From positions 1-64,000 of the forward strand of contig NZ_JBHSFQ010000010.1 in NCBI RefSeq assembly GCF_042653925.1: a stretch of DNA of 64,000 nucleotides. The letters run 5' to 3'. Each line of letters begins with the position of its first letter. Position 1 is the stretch's first letter. The translations under genes were made by a program, and so were the position numbers. Below are positions 8,916 to 16,740 of the stretch, piece after piece. Origin of the DNA: Nocardiopsis_B mangrovi (GTDB taxonomy: Bacteria > Actinomycetota > Actinomycetes > Streptosporangiales > Streptosporangiaceae). The notes beneath the pieces are model-generated. The model was not told the DNA's origin. It worked only from the letters and a program-made list of their open reading frames with translations, and did not search any database.

Positions 8916-9464
8916 TCAGACGGGGACTTCAAGGATGAGTTCGAGGCCGTCCACCTCGTCCCACTGCTCTCCGACCTCCACGAAGCCGAATCCGGAGATC
9001 GTGGCCAGGGACGCGGTGTTCTCGGGGCTGATGGTCACCCGCGCGGTCGTGACCGCGGATTCGGCGGCGGCGCGACGCATCAACCCGGTCAACATCGTCC
9101 TGGCGTACCCCTGGCGACGGAAGCCGGGGGCGACCGAATAGCCGATCTCCACCATGCCCGTCTCATCGGGCGGCCCGTGGAACCCGGCGTACCCCACGGC
9201 GACGCCTTCGGGCTCGGCCACGACGGCCCGGGTGAGCCACCCCGCGCTACCCGGGTCCGAGGCCAGCTGATCGACCCGATACCGCCACACCCACTTCGCC
9301 CGATCAGTGAGGAAGTAGTCGGTGAGCTCGACTCCTGCTTCGGCACTGGCCCGGGTGAGGTCGTCGTCCAGCAGGGCGGTCATGGCCGTGCTGGTGAGAT
9401 CGACGGACCTCACCGACCTCAGGCCGGTCGGGGCGGGGGACCGGCGGGCGGGTTCATCTGTCAC
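8916..9464 (-). CDS. GNAT-family N-acetyltransferase
   Basis: Acetyl-CoA-dependent acetyltransferase of the RimJ/RimL-like type, about 182 residues. The acetyl-CoA loop is APGFRRQGYARTM, preceded by the strand VEIGYSV and followed by ENTASLATISGFGFVEVGE, the usual order of GNAT motifs. The start is a GTG without a strong ribosome site, so the first 20-30 residues are uncertain. Substrate unknown. It is transcribed away from the ABC transporter operon. Confidence 0.85.
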   Translation of the reverse strand: MTDEPARRSPAPTGLRSVRSVDLTSTAMTALLDDDLTRASAEAGVELTDYFLTDRAKWVWRYRVDQLASDPGSAGWLTRAVVAEPEGVAVGYAGFHGPPDETGMVEIGYSVAPGFRRQGYARTMLTGLMRRAAAESAVTTARVTISPENTASLATISGFGFVEVGEQWDEVDGLELILEVPV

Positions 9465-9562
9465 AGCGCGGATGATCGCGGAGCGCCCTGGGGCGCGTCC
9501 AGCGGTTTTCGGACCGACCGATGCCCCGCCGGCTCGGCGCGTTCACCCGAGCCGGGTCCCCG

Positions 9563-9590
9563 TTAACGATTCCGGTCACGGCACTAGGCT
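9563..9590 (+). promoter_or_regulatory. Putative promoter, leaderless ABC operon
   Basis: TTAACG (9563-9568) and TAGGCT (9585-9590) with a 16-base spacer place the transcript start at about 9597, which is the ATG of the permease gene. There is no ribosome site upstream, which fits a leaderless mRNA, common in actinomycetes. Confidence 0.5.
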
Positions 9591-9596
9591 GAACAG

Positions 9597-9613
9597 ATGC
9601 GAATCATTCGCAA
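9597..9613. promoter_or_regulatory. Fur-family (Nur or Zur) box on the start codon
   Basis: ATGCGAATCATTCGCAA contains the perfect palindrome TGCGAA-TCA-TTCGCA. TGC-N9-GCA is the spacing of the actinobacterial nickel regulator box (TTGCAA-N5-TTGCAA). The centre AATCATT also fits the Zur box (TGAAAATCATTTTCA). It covers the predicted transcription start and first codons of the transporter, a good place for a repressor. A Nur-like gene lies at about 56 kb. Confidence 0.5.
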
Positions 9614-10505
9614 TAGGCCGCGCCGGTTCCGGCCGGCGGAGTCCGCGGAGACCGGGCCGGGTGGGACCGGGCCGCTCGGGGGCGGCCGGCGGCGGGTCGG
9701 CGGGGTGGCCGTGGCGGGTGCGGTGCTCGCGGCCATGGGGCTGGTGGCGGCGGGGGCGCCCTGGATGGCGCCGTATGACCCGCTGGCCACGGATACCACC
9801 GCGGTCTCACTGCCGCCGGGGTCGCCCGGGCACGTGCTGGGTACCGACTCCCTGGGGCGCGACCTCTTCTCCCGGATGCTGCACGGCGCACGGCTGTCGC
9901 TGCTGGTCGGCCTGGGGGCCGCCGCCGTCACGGTGGCGGCCGGGACGGCGCTCGGGGCGGTGGCGGCGGTCGGGCCGCGCTGGCTCGACGCGCTCATCAC
10001 CCGGACCGCCGACGCCCTCTTGGCGCTGCCGATGGTGCTGATGGCGCTCACCCTCGCCGCTGTCGCGGGGCCCTCGGCGGCGACCGTGGTGGCGGCCATC
10101 GCCCTCACCGCGTGGATGCCGGTGGCGCTGGTCGCCCGCGCCGAGGTCGGCGCGCTCCGCGAGCGCCCGTTCGTGCGCGCCGCCACCTCGCTCGGACTCT
10201 CGCGCACCCGCGTGTTCACGCGCCACCTGGTGCCCAACGCCCTGCCGCCCATCGCGGCCATCGCGGCGTTCGAGGCCGGCCACGCGATCCTGACGGAGTC
10301 GACGCTGAGCTTCCTCGGTGTCGGGATCCCGGTCAACCAGCCCAGCTGGGGCAACCTGCTCACCGACGCGCGCGCCCACCTGCTCACCGGCCAGTGGTAC
10401 ACCGTCGCCTTCCCGGCGGCGGCGATCGTGGCCACCATCATCGCGCTCAACGTCATCGCGACCGGCCTGGACCACCGGGGCCCGGTCGAGGGGAGGACCT
10501 GGTGA
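9597..10505 (+). CDS. Peptide/nickel-type ABC transporter permease
   Basis: Inner-membrane permease of the DppC/NikC family, 302 residues. An N-terminal anchor helix is followed by PWMAPYDPLATD and LGTDSLGRDLFSRMLHGA, family hallmarks before the permease domain. The ATPase-docking EAA loop reads AATSLGLSRTRVFTRHLVPN, and the FLGVGIPVNQPSWGNLL signature follows. It is the first gene of the unit. The usual partners, a DppB/NikB permease and a binding protein, are absent nearby, so the transporter must draw them from elsewhere or be incomplete. Nickel is suggested only by the Nur/Zur-like box. Confidence 0.88.
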   Translation: MRIIRNRPRRFRPAESAETGPGGTGPLGGGRRRVGGVAVAGAVLAAMGLVAAGAPWMAPYDPLATDTTAVSLPPGSPGHVLGTDSLGRDLFSRMLHGARLSLLVGLGAAAVTVAAGTALGAVAAVGPRWLDALITRTADALLALPMVLMALTLAAVAGPSAATVVAAIALTAWMPVALVARAEVGALRERPFVRAATSLGLSRTRVFTRHLVPNALPPIAAIAAFEAGHAILTESTLSFLGVGIPVNQPSWGNLLTDARAHLLTGQWYTVAFPAAAIVATIIALNVIATGLDHRGPVEGRTW

Positions 10506-10686
10506 TCGACGGCTGCGCTTCGTCCCGTGGAGGCCGGGTTGCGGTCAGGCCGCTTGTGGTCTTCCGGGACGGTCCGCGCCGGGGGTGGGGCCGGGTGAAC
10601 GCCGGACGCCGCCCCTCGCGCGGAACCCGGGTTACGGCCACACCGCATGCCGCGTTCCGGGTCGGTCGGCGATGGGGGGAGGACCG

Positions 10687-11523
10687 GTGACCGCGGGCCT
10701 CGCGTTGCCCGTTCTCGACGTGACCGGGCTCGCCGTCCGTGTCGGCGGGCGCGACATCGTCGCGGGGCTCGACCTCCGGCTGCCGCCGGGTGAGGTCACC
10801 GCGCTGGTCGGGCGCAGCGGCAGCGGGAAGAGCCTCTCCGCACGCGCGCTGATCGGGCTGCTGCCCGATGGCGCCCGCGCCCGTGGCACGGCGCTGCTGG
10901 GCACCGGTACGGGCGTCCACGACCTGCTCGGTCCGGCCGGACACCGGCTGCGCGCACTGCGCGGGGCCGCGATCGGCTACGTCTTCCAGGAGTCGCAGGC
11001 CAGCCTGAACCCCACGGTGACCGTCGGCACCCACGTGCGCGAGACGCTCGCCGCCCACGGGATCGCGCGTGCGATGCGGCGCGCCCGCGGGCTCGCTGCG
11101 TTGAGCGAGGCCGGGATCGAGGATCCCGAGCGGCTGTGGGCGGCCCGGCCCTTCGAGCTGTCGGGCGGCCAGGCCCAGCGGGTGGCGCTGGCGCTGGCCT
11201 GCCTCCTGGACCCCCGGCTGCTCATCGCCGACGAGGTCACCTCGGCGCTCGACCCCGTGACCCAGGCCCGGGTGCTGGACCTGCTGCGCGACCGAACGGC
11301 GGGCACCGGCCGGGCCCTGTTGCTCATCACCCACGACCTCGCGGTCGCCGGGCGGTGGGCGGACCGGGTCGCCGTCCTCGACGGCGGCCGGATCGTCGAG
11401 AGCGGGCCCGCGGCGGAGGTCCTGGGCGCTCCGGTGCACCCGTTCACCGCCGCACTGGTGCGCGCCGGCGCCGGCCGCGCCGCGGAACGGCACGGCGCAG
11501 GGGGCGGGGCGGCGGACCTGTGA
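10687..11523 (+). CDS. ABC transporter ATPase, DppD/NikD type
   Basis: Nucleotide-binding subunit, about 278 residues. Walker A is GRSGSGKS (about 42-49), the Q-loop region is FQESQASLNP, the signature is LSGGQAQRV, Walker B is LLIADEV and the H-loop is LLITHD. It ends in HPFTAALVRA as in oligopeptide/nickel ATPases, but the usual C-terminal Cys cluster is missing. The GTG start follows GGGGGAGG. A 180-base gap separates it from the permease, unusual inside such an operon, and a near copy of its start region (GGGGAGGACCTGGTGA) sits at the permease stop. Confidence 0.87.
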   Translation: MTAGLALPVLDVTGLAVRVGGRDIVAGLDLRLPPGEVTALVGRSGSGKSLSARALIGLLPDGARARGTALLGTGTGVHDLLGPAGHRLRALRGAAIGYVFQESQASLNPTVTVGTHVRETLAAHGIARAMRRARGLAALSEAGIEDPERLWAARPFELSGGQAQRVALALACLLDPRLLIADEVTSALDPVTQARVLDLLRDRTAGTGRALLLITHDLAVAGRWADRVAVLDGGRIVESGPAAEVLGAPVHPFTAALVRAGAGRAAERHGAGGGAADL

Positions 11524-11671
11524 TGGGGGCGGCGCCGGGCCGGGCCGGGAGCGAGGGGGAGGCGTGCGGTTCAGGCGGCGCCGATGGCCGGGCGGGGGAC
11601 GTCCGTGGCAGGGAGAGCGTGGTGAGCTTCGTCGGCTCGTGCCGGGGGATGTCCGATTCCGGGGGGCCGCG

Positions 11672-12412
11672 GTGAGTGCCGTCGTCGTCTGCCGTGGGGT
11701 GGGCCGGACGCTGGGCCGGCGAGCGCGGCGAATCGAGGCGTTGTCCGGGGTGGACCTCGCCATCGGGGCGGGGGAGTCCGTAGCGGTCGTCGGTGCGAGC
11801 GGGGCCGGGAAGTCGACGCTGATGGGGGTGCTGGCGGCCCTGGACCGGCCGCAGGAGGGGCGGCTGATCGTCGGCGGGGCTGATGTATGGGCGGCCCCCG
11901 AACGCGAGCGCAGGGCCGTTCGGCGCCGTTTCGGGTGGATACCGCAGGACGCGCTGTCGTCGTTCGATCCCCGCTACCGGGCGGGCGACGTCGTGGCCGA
12001 GGCCCTGCCGCGCGGGAGCGCCGACCCCGGCGAAGCCGTCGCCGGGCTCTTGGAGGCCGTCGGGCTGCCGGCGCACTTCGCCGGGCGGCGCCCCGCCACG
12101 CTCTCGGGCGGCGAGCGGCAGAGGGTGGCCGTGGCCCGGGCGCTGGCCGTGCGGCCCGACGTGCTGCTGGCCGACGAGCCCACCGCCGGCCTCGACGCGC
12201 TGGCCCAGGACCACGTGCTCGACGCGATCGCGTCGGCCGGCCGGGACCGCGCCCTCGTCCTGGTCACCCACGACCTCCGGGTGGCCCGCCGCATGGCCGG
12301 ACGGGTGGTGGTCCTGGACGCCGGGCGGGTGGTGGACGACGTGCCGGCGGACGAGCTGGAATCGGGCGGCCCGGCACTCGCCCGCCTGCTGGCGGCGACG
12401 CCGTCGCTGTGA
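11672..12412 (+). CDS. ABC transporter ATPase, DppF/NikE type
   Basis: Second nucleotide-binding subunit, about 246 residues. Walker A GASGAGKS (about 41-48), Q-loop IPQDALSSFDP, signature LSGGERQRVAVARAL, Walker B VLLADEPTAGLD and H-loop VLVTHD are all present, so it should be active. It is short for the family. The chosen GTG (VSAVVVCRGV) follows a G-rich stretch; the frame stays open upstream but that part has no family similarity. Last gene of the unit, before a hairpin terminator. Confidence 0.85.
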   Translation: MSAVVVCRGVGRTLGRRARRIEALSGVDLAIGAGESVAVVGASGAGKSTLMGVLAALDRPQEGRLIVGGADVWAAPERERRAVRRRFGWIPQDALSSFDPRYRAGDVVAEALPRGSADPGEAVAGLLEAVGLPAHFAGRRPATLSGGERQRVAVARALAVRPDVLLADEPTAGLDALAQDHVLDAIASAGRDRALVLVTHDLRVARRMAGRVVVLDAGRVVDDVPADELESGGPALARLLAATPSL

Positions 12413-12811
12413 GTCCCGGCTCCCCGGCGGGTCCGAGGCCGGCGCGGGCGTGACCGCGCTTTGGTCCTGGCTTGGCCGTCGCCCGGCGGACGGGGGCCGC
12501 ATGGCCAAGGCGTGCGCTCGGATTCGCCGTCCGTTGCCCCTGGGCCGGCGCGGGATCGATCGTGCTGTCGGTGCCCTCGTGCCCCGGCGGCCGGCCTTCC
12601 GGGCCCGGGCCCGCACGGGTGCGGTCGTGCGGTGAGCGCTGGTGGGCGGTGGTGCGGCCGCCCTATGGCCCTGGACGTGTGGCGGTGTGGTCGCGCGGTG
12701 TGATGGGTCAAGCCCGAGGGCGGGCCGCCGGCACAGGCGACCCGCCCTCATCGAACGGGGATGTGAGCTTCCCCCGGTCTATCCCCCCGGATACGGCACG
12801 TGCCGGGGAGA
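12413..12811. other. Non-coding, convergent intergenic region
   Basis: Lies between the ABC operon and bldC, which point towards each other. Apart from the terminator hairpin at 12716-12749 I see no gene, repeat or regulatory site. Confidence 0.6.
12716..12749. terminator. Hairpin terminator, ABC operon / bldC
   Basis: A perfect 9-bp stem (GAGGGCGGG / CCCGCCCTC) with a 16-base loop lies between two convergent genes. There is no U tract, as is usual in GC-rich actinomycetes; it could serve both directions. Confidence 0.6.
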
Positions 12812-13015
12812 TCACTCCGAGCGCTGGTTGGGGATACCGGCCAGCAGAGCGCGGACCTCGGTCTCGCGGTAGCGGCGGTGGCCACCCAGGGTCCGGATCG
12901 AGGTCAGCTTGCCCGCCTTTGCCCAGCGCGTGACGGTCTTGGGGTCCACGCGGAACATGGTGGCGACCTCGGCAGGGGTCAACAGGGGCTCCGCCTCGGG
13001 CGTGCGAGTTGACAT
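12812..13015 (-). CDS. bldC: BldC developmental regulator
   Basis: Small MerR-like DNA-binding protein, 67 residues, almost identical to Streptomyces BldC (68 residues), which delays sporulation by repressing developmental genes. The whole protein is one winged helix: LLTPAEVATMFRVDPKTVTR, then KAGKLTSIRTLGGHRRYRE. It binds direct repeats as head-to-tail oligomers and has no effector domain. The ATG gives MSTRTPEAEP and is preceded by AGGAGGA at a somewhat long spacing. The upstream region is large, non-coding and rich in inverted repeats, suggesting complex control. Confidence 0.96.
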   Translation of the reverse strand: MSTRTPEAEPLLTPAEVATMFRVDPKTVTRWAKAGKLTSIRTLGGHRRYRETEVRALLAGIPNQRSE

Positions 13016-13083
13016 GTGTACGGCCTCTCCTCCTGGATCTGTGTGCCGATCCTGAGCCTTATCCTGGCACTTGGCCCGGATGT

Positions 13084-13111
13084 CCAATATTGCCCTCTAG
13101 GTCTATATTGG
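13084..13111. repeat. Inverted repeat in bldC upstream region
   Basis: CCAATAT (13084-13090) and ATATTGG (13105-13111), perfect 7-bp arms with a 14-base spacer, just upstream of the possible bldC -35. AT-rich arms in GC-rich DNA suggest a regulator binding site rather than an RNA stem. Confidence 0.5.
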
Positions 13112-13143
13112 CATCACCCGAGGTGATTACGCGACCACTTAAC

Positions 13144-13176
13144 GCGACTTTGTCGGATGGGAGGTCGCAAAGTCGC
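13144..13176. repeat. Inverted repeat GCGACTTTG / CAAAGTCGC
   Basis: Perfect 9-bp arms with a 15-base spacer, about 130-160 bases upstream of the bldC start. Could be an operator or an RNA hairpin; nothing in the sequence decides. Confidence 0.45.
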
Positions 13177-13611
13177 CCATGGTGCGCGTCACGCTGAGTG
13201 ATTCTAGCGACACGTTTAGTGGCATGTGGCGTATTCGGTCAAAACTTCGTTCTCCGGCCCTGTTTTTCTCGATCCGGCGGGCCGAAAGTGCTACGGGGGA
13301 TCGGGCTGAAACGGGTCCGGAAGTCCGGCGCCGCGACGGACGTCACCGTTTTGGCCAGGTCTTTCGCGGCGCGGGGCGGCTGCGCGGCGACGCCGGTCCC
13401 ATCTTGTCGACTGCTCGCCGCGATCGCCCGGAACCGCGGCGGGGCATGGGGTTTCGATTACGCAGAGTGCGCTCTGTGACGGCACGAACACAGTCTATGT
13501 CGATGTCTATGGACTGGTATGCCCAGTTTCGACGAAGTTGATGCTAACTGTGAAGGTCGTCCCAACCTATCCCGCTCTGACGTGCGACGGATTCGGCGCC
13601 CCCCGTGAAGA

Positions 13612-13629
13612 AACCTGGTACACCAGGTT
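13612..13629. repeat. Palindrome AACCTGG-TACA-CCAGGTT
   Basis: Perfect 7-bp arms around TACA, nested between two GGCGCC hexamers. The compact form is that of an operator (TetR or GntR type) or a short hairpin. No gene starts within 250 bases. Confidence 0.5.
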
Positions 13630-13753
13630 GGCGCCCGGCGTGGCGTACACGCGCAGAACGTGACAGGGCTTCACATTCGACCCCTCTTCTCGGTCACCCT
13701 CGGTCGACATCAGGGCGAACCGGGCCACCCGGATCCGCTGCGCCGGCCGCCGG

Positions 13754-13903
13754 CTTCACCCGGGCCGGACCCGCTCTTGGGGTCCCGTTCACCCGGGCCG
13801 CGCGCCGGTCCTGCCTCGACGCGCCCGCGGGGCCCCTTCACCGGGGCCGCGCGCCGGTCGCGCCCCGACCCGCTCTTGGGGTCCCCTTCACCCGGCCCGT
13901 CCC
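13754..13903. repeat. Degenerate GC-rich tandem repeat
   Basis: TTCACCCGGGCC-like motifs recur at about 13755, 13788, 13837 and 13886 (spacings 33, 49, 49). GACCCGCTCTTGGGGTCCC occurs exactly twice, 99 bases apart (13768 and 13867). Function unknown; possibly a run of overlapping hairpins ending the gene on its right. Confidence 0.55.
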
Positions 13904-13992
13904 CACGGCGCGTCCCCCGGGCCGGGCCGCGCGCGCCCCGCCCCGCCGCCCCGCCGCGCCGCCCCGAGCGGGCCCGCCCCCGGCCGCGCCGC

Positions 13993-14904
13993 TCAGTTGG
14001 CGTGCTCCAGCGCCTGGATCTCCTTCCAGCGCCGGGTAACCCTCCGGTACATGGCGACGGCCAGCTCCTCCTGCCCGGTCTCCAGGCCGGTGATCGCGGC
14101 GGCGATCTCCGCCACCGACTCGTCCTCGCGCAGCCGGTCGTCGCCGAGCAGGTGGACGAGGCCCCCGTAGTCCAGCTCGATCAGCGCATCGGGGTGCGCG
14201 ACCCCGGAGAGCCAGTCGTCCAGGCGCTCGGCCGCGACCAGCGCCGCGCTCTCGCCCACGTGCTCCTGGAGGACCTGGATGGCGCGGTCGAGCCGCTCGC
14301 GCGCGAGCGCCATCTCGGTCACGTAGAGCAGGGTGCGGGCGGGCGCCTGCTCAGGGGTTCCCTGTGCCGTGGCGCCGCCCGCCGGGTGGCGTGCGCGCGC
14401 GGCGCCGTCGGCCCCCGGGTCGGCGACGCCGAGGATCAGGCACCGCTCCTTCGCCTCGAAGGGCGCGAACCACGGGAGCGGGACGGTCCAGGTGCTGGTG
14501 AGGATCTGGGTGCGCAGCGGCTCCCCGCGGTCGCGCCACTCCTCGAAGTCGCGTTCGGCGGCGTCGGCCACGGAGTCGGGCAGGTAGACCGGTGCGAGGG
14601 CGGCGGGGGTGGCGGCGTGGAAGTCGCGCAGGCCCAGCCACGACCGCAGGCGGGTCTGCCAGGGGCAGATGTACAGCTCACCGCCCATGCGGCGGACGTA
14701 GGCGTCGCGGCTCTCCTGCTCGGGTGCCGGGATCGGCGGGGTCGCCACGAGCCGGCGCAGGCTTTCGGCGTGCTCGGCCGCGACGGCGTGCACCCGGCGC
14801 GGGCGGTCCGCGGACTCCGCGTATGCCCTCCAGTAGCGGCGCTCCGGAAGGGAAAACGCGGCAATGGGCTGGTAAACGCGGAGATAGGCGGTGTAGGGCA
14901 GCAC
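13993..14904 (-). CDS. Conserved actinobacterial hypothetical protein
   Basis: About 303 residues. I recognise a Streptomyces family found near bldC, but its function is unknown. It is cytoplasmic, with no signal or membrane segment. Conserved-looking blocks are PYTAYLRVYQPIAAF at the start, RLRSWLGLRDFHAATP in the middle, WTVPLPWFAPFEAKERCL, then IELDYGGLVHLLGDD. The C-terminus is helical and charged. The start is a GTG chosen because family members begin just there; no good ribosome site is seen. A Gly/Ala-rich loop interrupts it near residue 200. Confidence 0.78.
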   Translation of the reverse strand: MLPYTAYLRVYQPIAAFSLPERRYWRAYAESADRPRRVHAVAAEHAESLRRLVATPPIPAPEQESRDAYVRRMGGELYICPWQTRLRSWLGLRDFHAATPAALAPVYLPDSVADAAERDFEEWRDRGEPLRTQILTSTWTVPLPWFAPFEAKERCLILGVADPGADGAARARHPAGGATAQGTPEQAPARTLLYVTEMALARERLDRAIQVLQEHVGESAALVAAERLDDWLSGVAHPDALIELDYGGLVHLLGDDRLREDESVAEIAAAITGLETGQEELAVAMYRRVTRRWKEIQALEHAN

Positions 14905-15162
14905 GCTCGCATCGTGGCATATATTGCGGCGTGCGGCACCCACCCCGACCGCGTGCCGCGGCGCCGTGACACGCCCGGGCGGGGGGCACGCCGACCGGTT
15001 AGGCATGGGCGGCGTAGGCAGGTCGGGTCCAAACCGGGTACGGTTGTATCCGTACGTAAGCTGGCGCCTGTCGTCAGTGCGGTGACGGCCGTCAGCCCGG
15101 TATTGCGGTTTCGCTAGTGATCTGGGGTTTCTCCAAACCCAATCGTTGAGGGGGTCGAGCCA

Positions 15163-15429
15163 ATGGGGCGCGGCCGAGCCAAGGCCAAGCAGCAGAAGGT
15201 CGCTCGGAGGCTGAAGTACAGCTCCGGCGGTACCGACCTTGAGCGGCTGCGGGCAGAGCTGGGTGTCGCTGAGGAAGACGTGTCGCCGACGGAGCCGTCG
15301 GACGACACCTATGAAGACCCTTACGACGACCTGGTCGACCGTTATGCGGATCTCGCCGACAAGAAGTATCCCGACGGCGGCGACGGTCCGGCGGAGGAAG
15401 GGTCCGGCCGTTCGGACCGGCTCCGCTGA
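15163..15429 (+). CDS. DUF3073 family protein
   Basis: Small protein of 88 residues. The basic N-terminus MGRGRAKAKQQKVARRLKYS is the signature of DUF3073, a family restricted to actinobacteria. The middle is acidic (EEDVSPTEPSDDTYEDPYDDL). Function unknown; the strongly basic head suggests nucleic-acid contact, which is inference. The ribosome site GAGGGGG precedes the ATG. It stands alone between two genes on the other strand and ends in a strong terminator. Confidence 0.9.
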   Translation: MGRGRAKAKQQKVARRLKYSSGGTDLERLRAELGVAEEDVSPTEPSDDTYEDPYDDLVDRYADLADKKYPDGGDGPAEEGSGRSDRLR

Positions 15430-15494
15430 TCCATCGCCTCGCGCCGGCGGCGCGCAGCATCCGCATAACCGGGTCCGCTGATCCACAGGCACAC

Positions 15495-15534
15495 ATAGCC
15501 GGTTCGCTCCCCGCGCGTGGAGTGGACCGGCTAT
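15495..15534. terminator. Bidirectional terminator, DUF3073 / purM
   Basis: A 16-bp RNA stem (ATAGCCGGTTCGCTCC with GGAGTGGACCGGCTAT, two G-U pairs as read on the plus strand) and an 8-base loop, between two convergent genes. Confidence 0.75.
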
Positions 15535-15593
15535 ACCTGTGTCGTGCGCCGACCGGGGCCGTCAGCGCGTGACCGCCCCGGACGACCCCCCGG

Positions 15594-16649
15594 TCACGGG
15601 TGCTCGCCATCGAGCCGCACCCCTTCCGGCCCTGCTGTCACCGTCCCCGCGACCCAGGCGTCCAGGCCGCGTGCCGCCAGCACGGCCAGGGCGCGGTCGG
15701 CGGAGCCGGCCGCGGTGATCGCGGCCATTCCCACGCCCATGTTGAACGTGGCCTCCATGTCGGCGCGCGTGAGGCCGCCGCGCTCGGCCAGGAAGCCGAA
15801 GACCGGCGCGGGCGTCCAGGTGCGGCGGTCCAGGACCGCCCCCGTGCCCTCGGGCAGTGAGCGCGCCAGGTTGGCGGCCAGGCCGCCCCCGGTGATGTGC
15901 GCGAACGCGTGCACCTCGACCTCGTCGGCCAGCGCGAGGCAGTCCTTGGCGTAGACGCGGGTGGGCGTGAGCAGCACCTCGCCGAGGTCGGCGCCCAGCT
16001 CCGGTACGCGGGTGCCGAGTTCCAGGCCCGCCTGGTCCACCACGCGGCGCACCAGCGAGTAGCCGTTGGAGTGCAGCCCCGACGACGCGATGGCGATGAC
16101 GGCGTCGCCGTCGCGCACGCGGTCGGGGCCCAGGATCCGGTCGGCCTCGACGATCCCGGTCCCCGCGCCGGCGAGGTCGTACTCGTCCGGGCCCATGGCA
16201 CCGGGGTGCTCGGCGGTCTCGCCGCCGATCAGCGCGCACCCGGCCTGGGCGCAGCCTTCGGCGATACCGCCGACGATCTCGGCGATGCGCTCGGGGACCA
16301 CTGCGCCGCAGGCGATGTAGTCGGTCATGAACAGCGGCTCGGCGCCGCTGACCACGAGGTCGTCGACGACCATGCCGACCAGGTCGATGCCGATGGTGTC
16401 GTGCACGTCCATGCGCTGGGCCAGCAGCACCTTCGTGCCCACGCCGTCGGTCGAGGTGGCCAGGACCGGCGCGCGGTACTTGGCGGTGTCGAGGCGGAAG
16501 AGCCCGGCGAAGCCGCTGGCGTCGGTGACGAGCTCGGGCCGGCGGGTGCGCGCCACGTGCCGCTTCATCAGGTCGACCGCGCGCTCGCCGGCGGCGATGT
16601 CGACGCCGGCCGCCGCGTAGGCCGGTGTGGTGTTGGCACCCTCTGCCAC
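15594..16649 (-). CDS. purM: Phosphoribosylformylglycinamidine cyclo-ligase
   Basis: AIR synthetase: ATP-dependent closure of FGAM to aminoimidazole ribonucleotide, step five of purine synthesis, in the cytoplasm. 351 residues, full length. Typical blocks are VLATSTDGVGTKVLLA near residue 65, the stretch GIDLVGMVVDDLVVSGAEPL, CALIGGETAEHPG and FAHITGGGLAANLAR. The start is GTG (VAEGANTTPAYAAAGVDI). It follows purF by 91 bases on the same strand, the usual actinomycete pairing, and is probably co-transcribed with it. Confidence 0.96.
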   Translation of the reverse strand: MAEGANTTPAYAAAGVDIAAGERAVDLMKRHVARTRRPELVTDASGFAGLFRLDTAKYRAPVLATSTDGVGTKVLLAQRMDVHDTIGIDLVGMVVDDLVVSGAEPLFMTDYIACGAVVPERIAEIVGGIAEGCAQAGCALIGGETAEHPGAMGPDEYDLAGAGTGIVEADRILGPDRVRDGDAVIAIASSGLHSNGYSLVRRVVDQAGLELGTRVPELGADLGEVLLTPTRVYAKDCLALADEVEVHAFAHITGGGLAANLARSLPEGTGAVLDRRTWTPAPVFGFLAERGGLTRADMEATFNMGVGMAAITAAGSADRALAVLAARGLDAWVAGTVTAGPEGVRLDGEHP

Positions 16650-16740
16650 GTGGAAAACCTCTCAAGCGATCGTGCCCGTGCCCCGCCATCGCGGGGACGC
16701 CGGACGCGCCCCGGGCCGGAGGCCCCGGGGCGTGCGGAAA

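Larger units (their letters stand above)
13016..13992. other. Long non-coding region upstream of bldC
   Basis: About 975 bases with no credible gene. The first half is markedly less GC-rich than its surroundings and carries the inverted repeats listed separately. A possible bldC promoter reads TTGGAC, 17-18 bases, then GGATAAGGCT on the minus strand at about 13081-13056. One reading frame at 13179-13541 has no ribosome site or recognisable feature. The last 250 bases are a degenerate GC-rich repeat. Confidence 0.6.

Noticed and set aside
13179..13541. Open frame of about 120 codons upstream of bldC
   Set aside because: No ribosome site, no recognisable domain, and it crosses inverted repeats and the low-GC patch; treated as non-coding.
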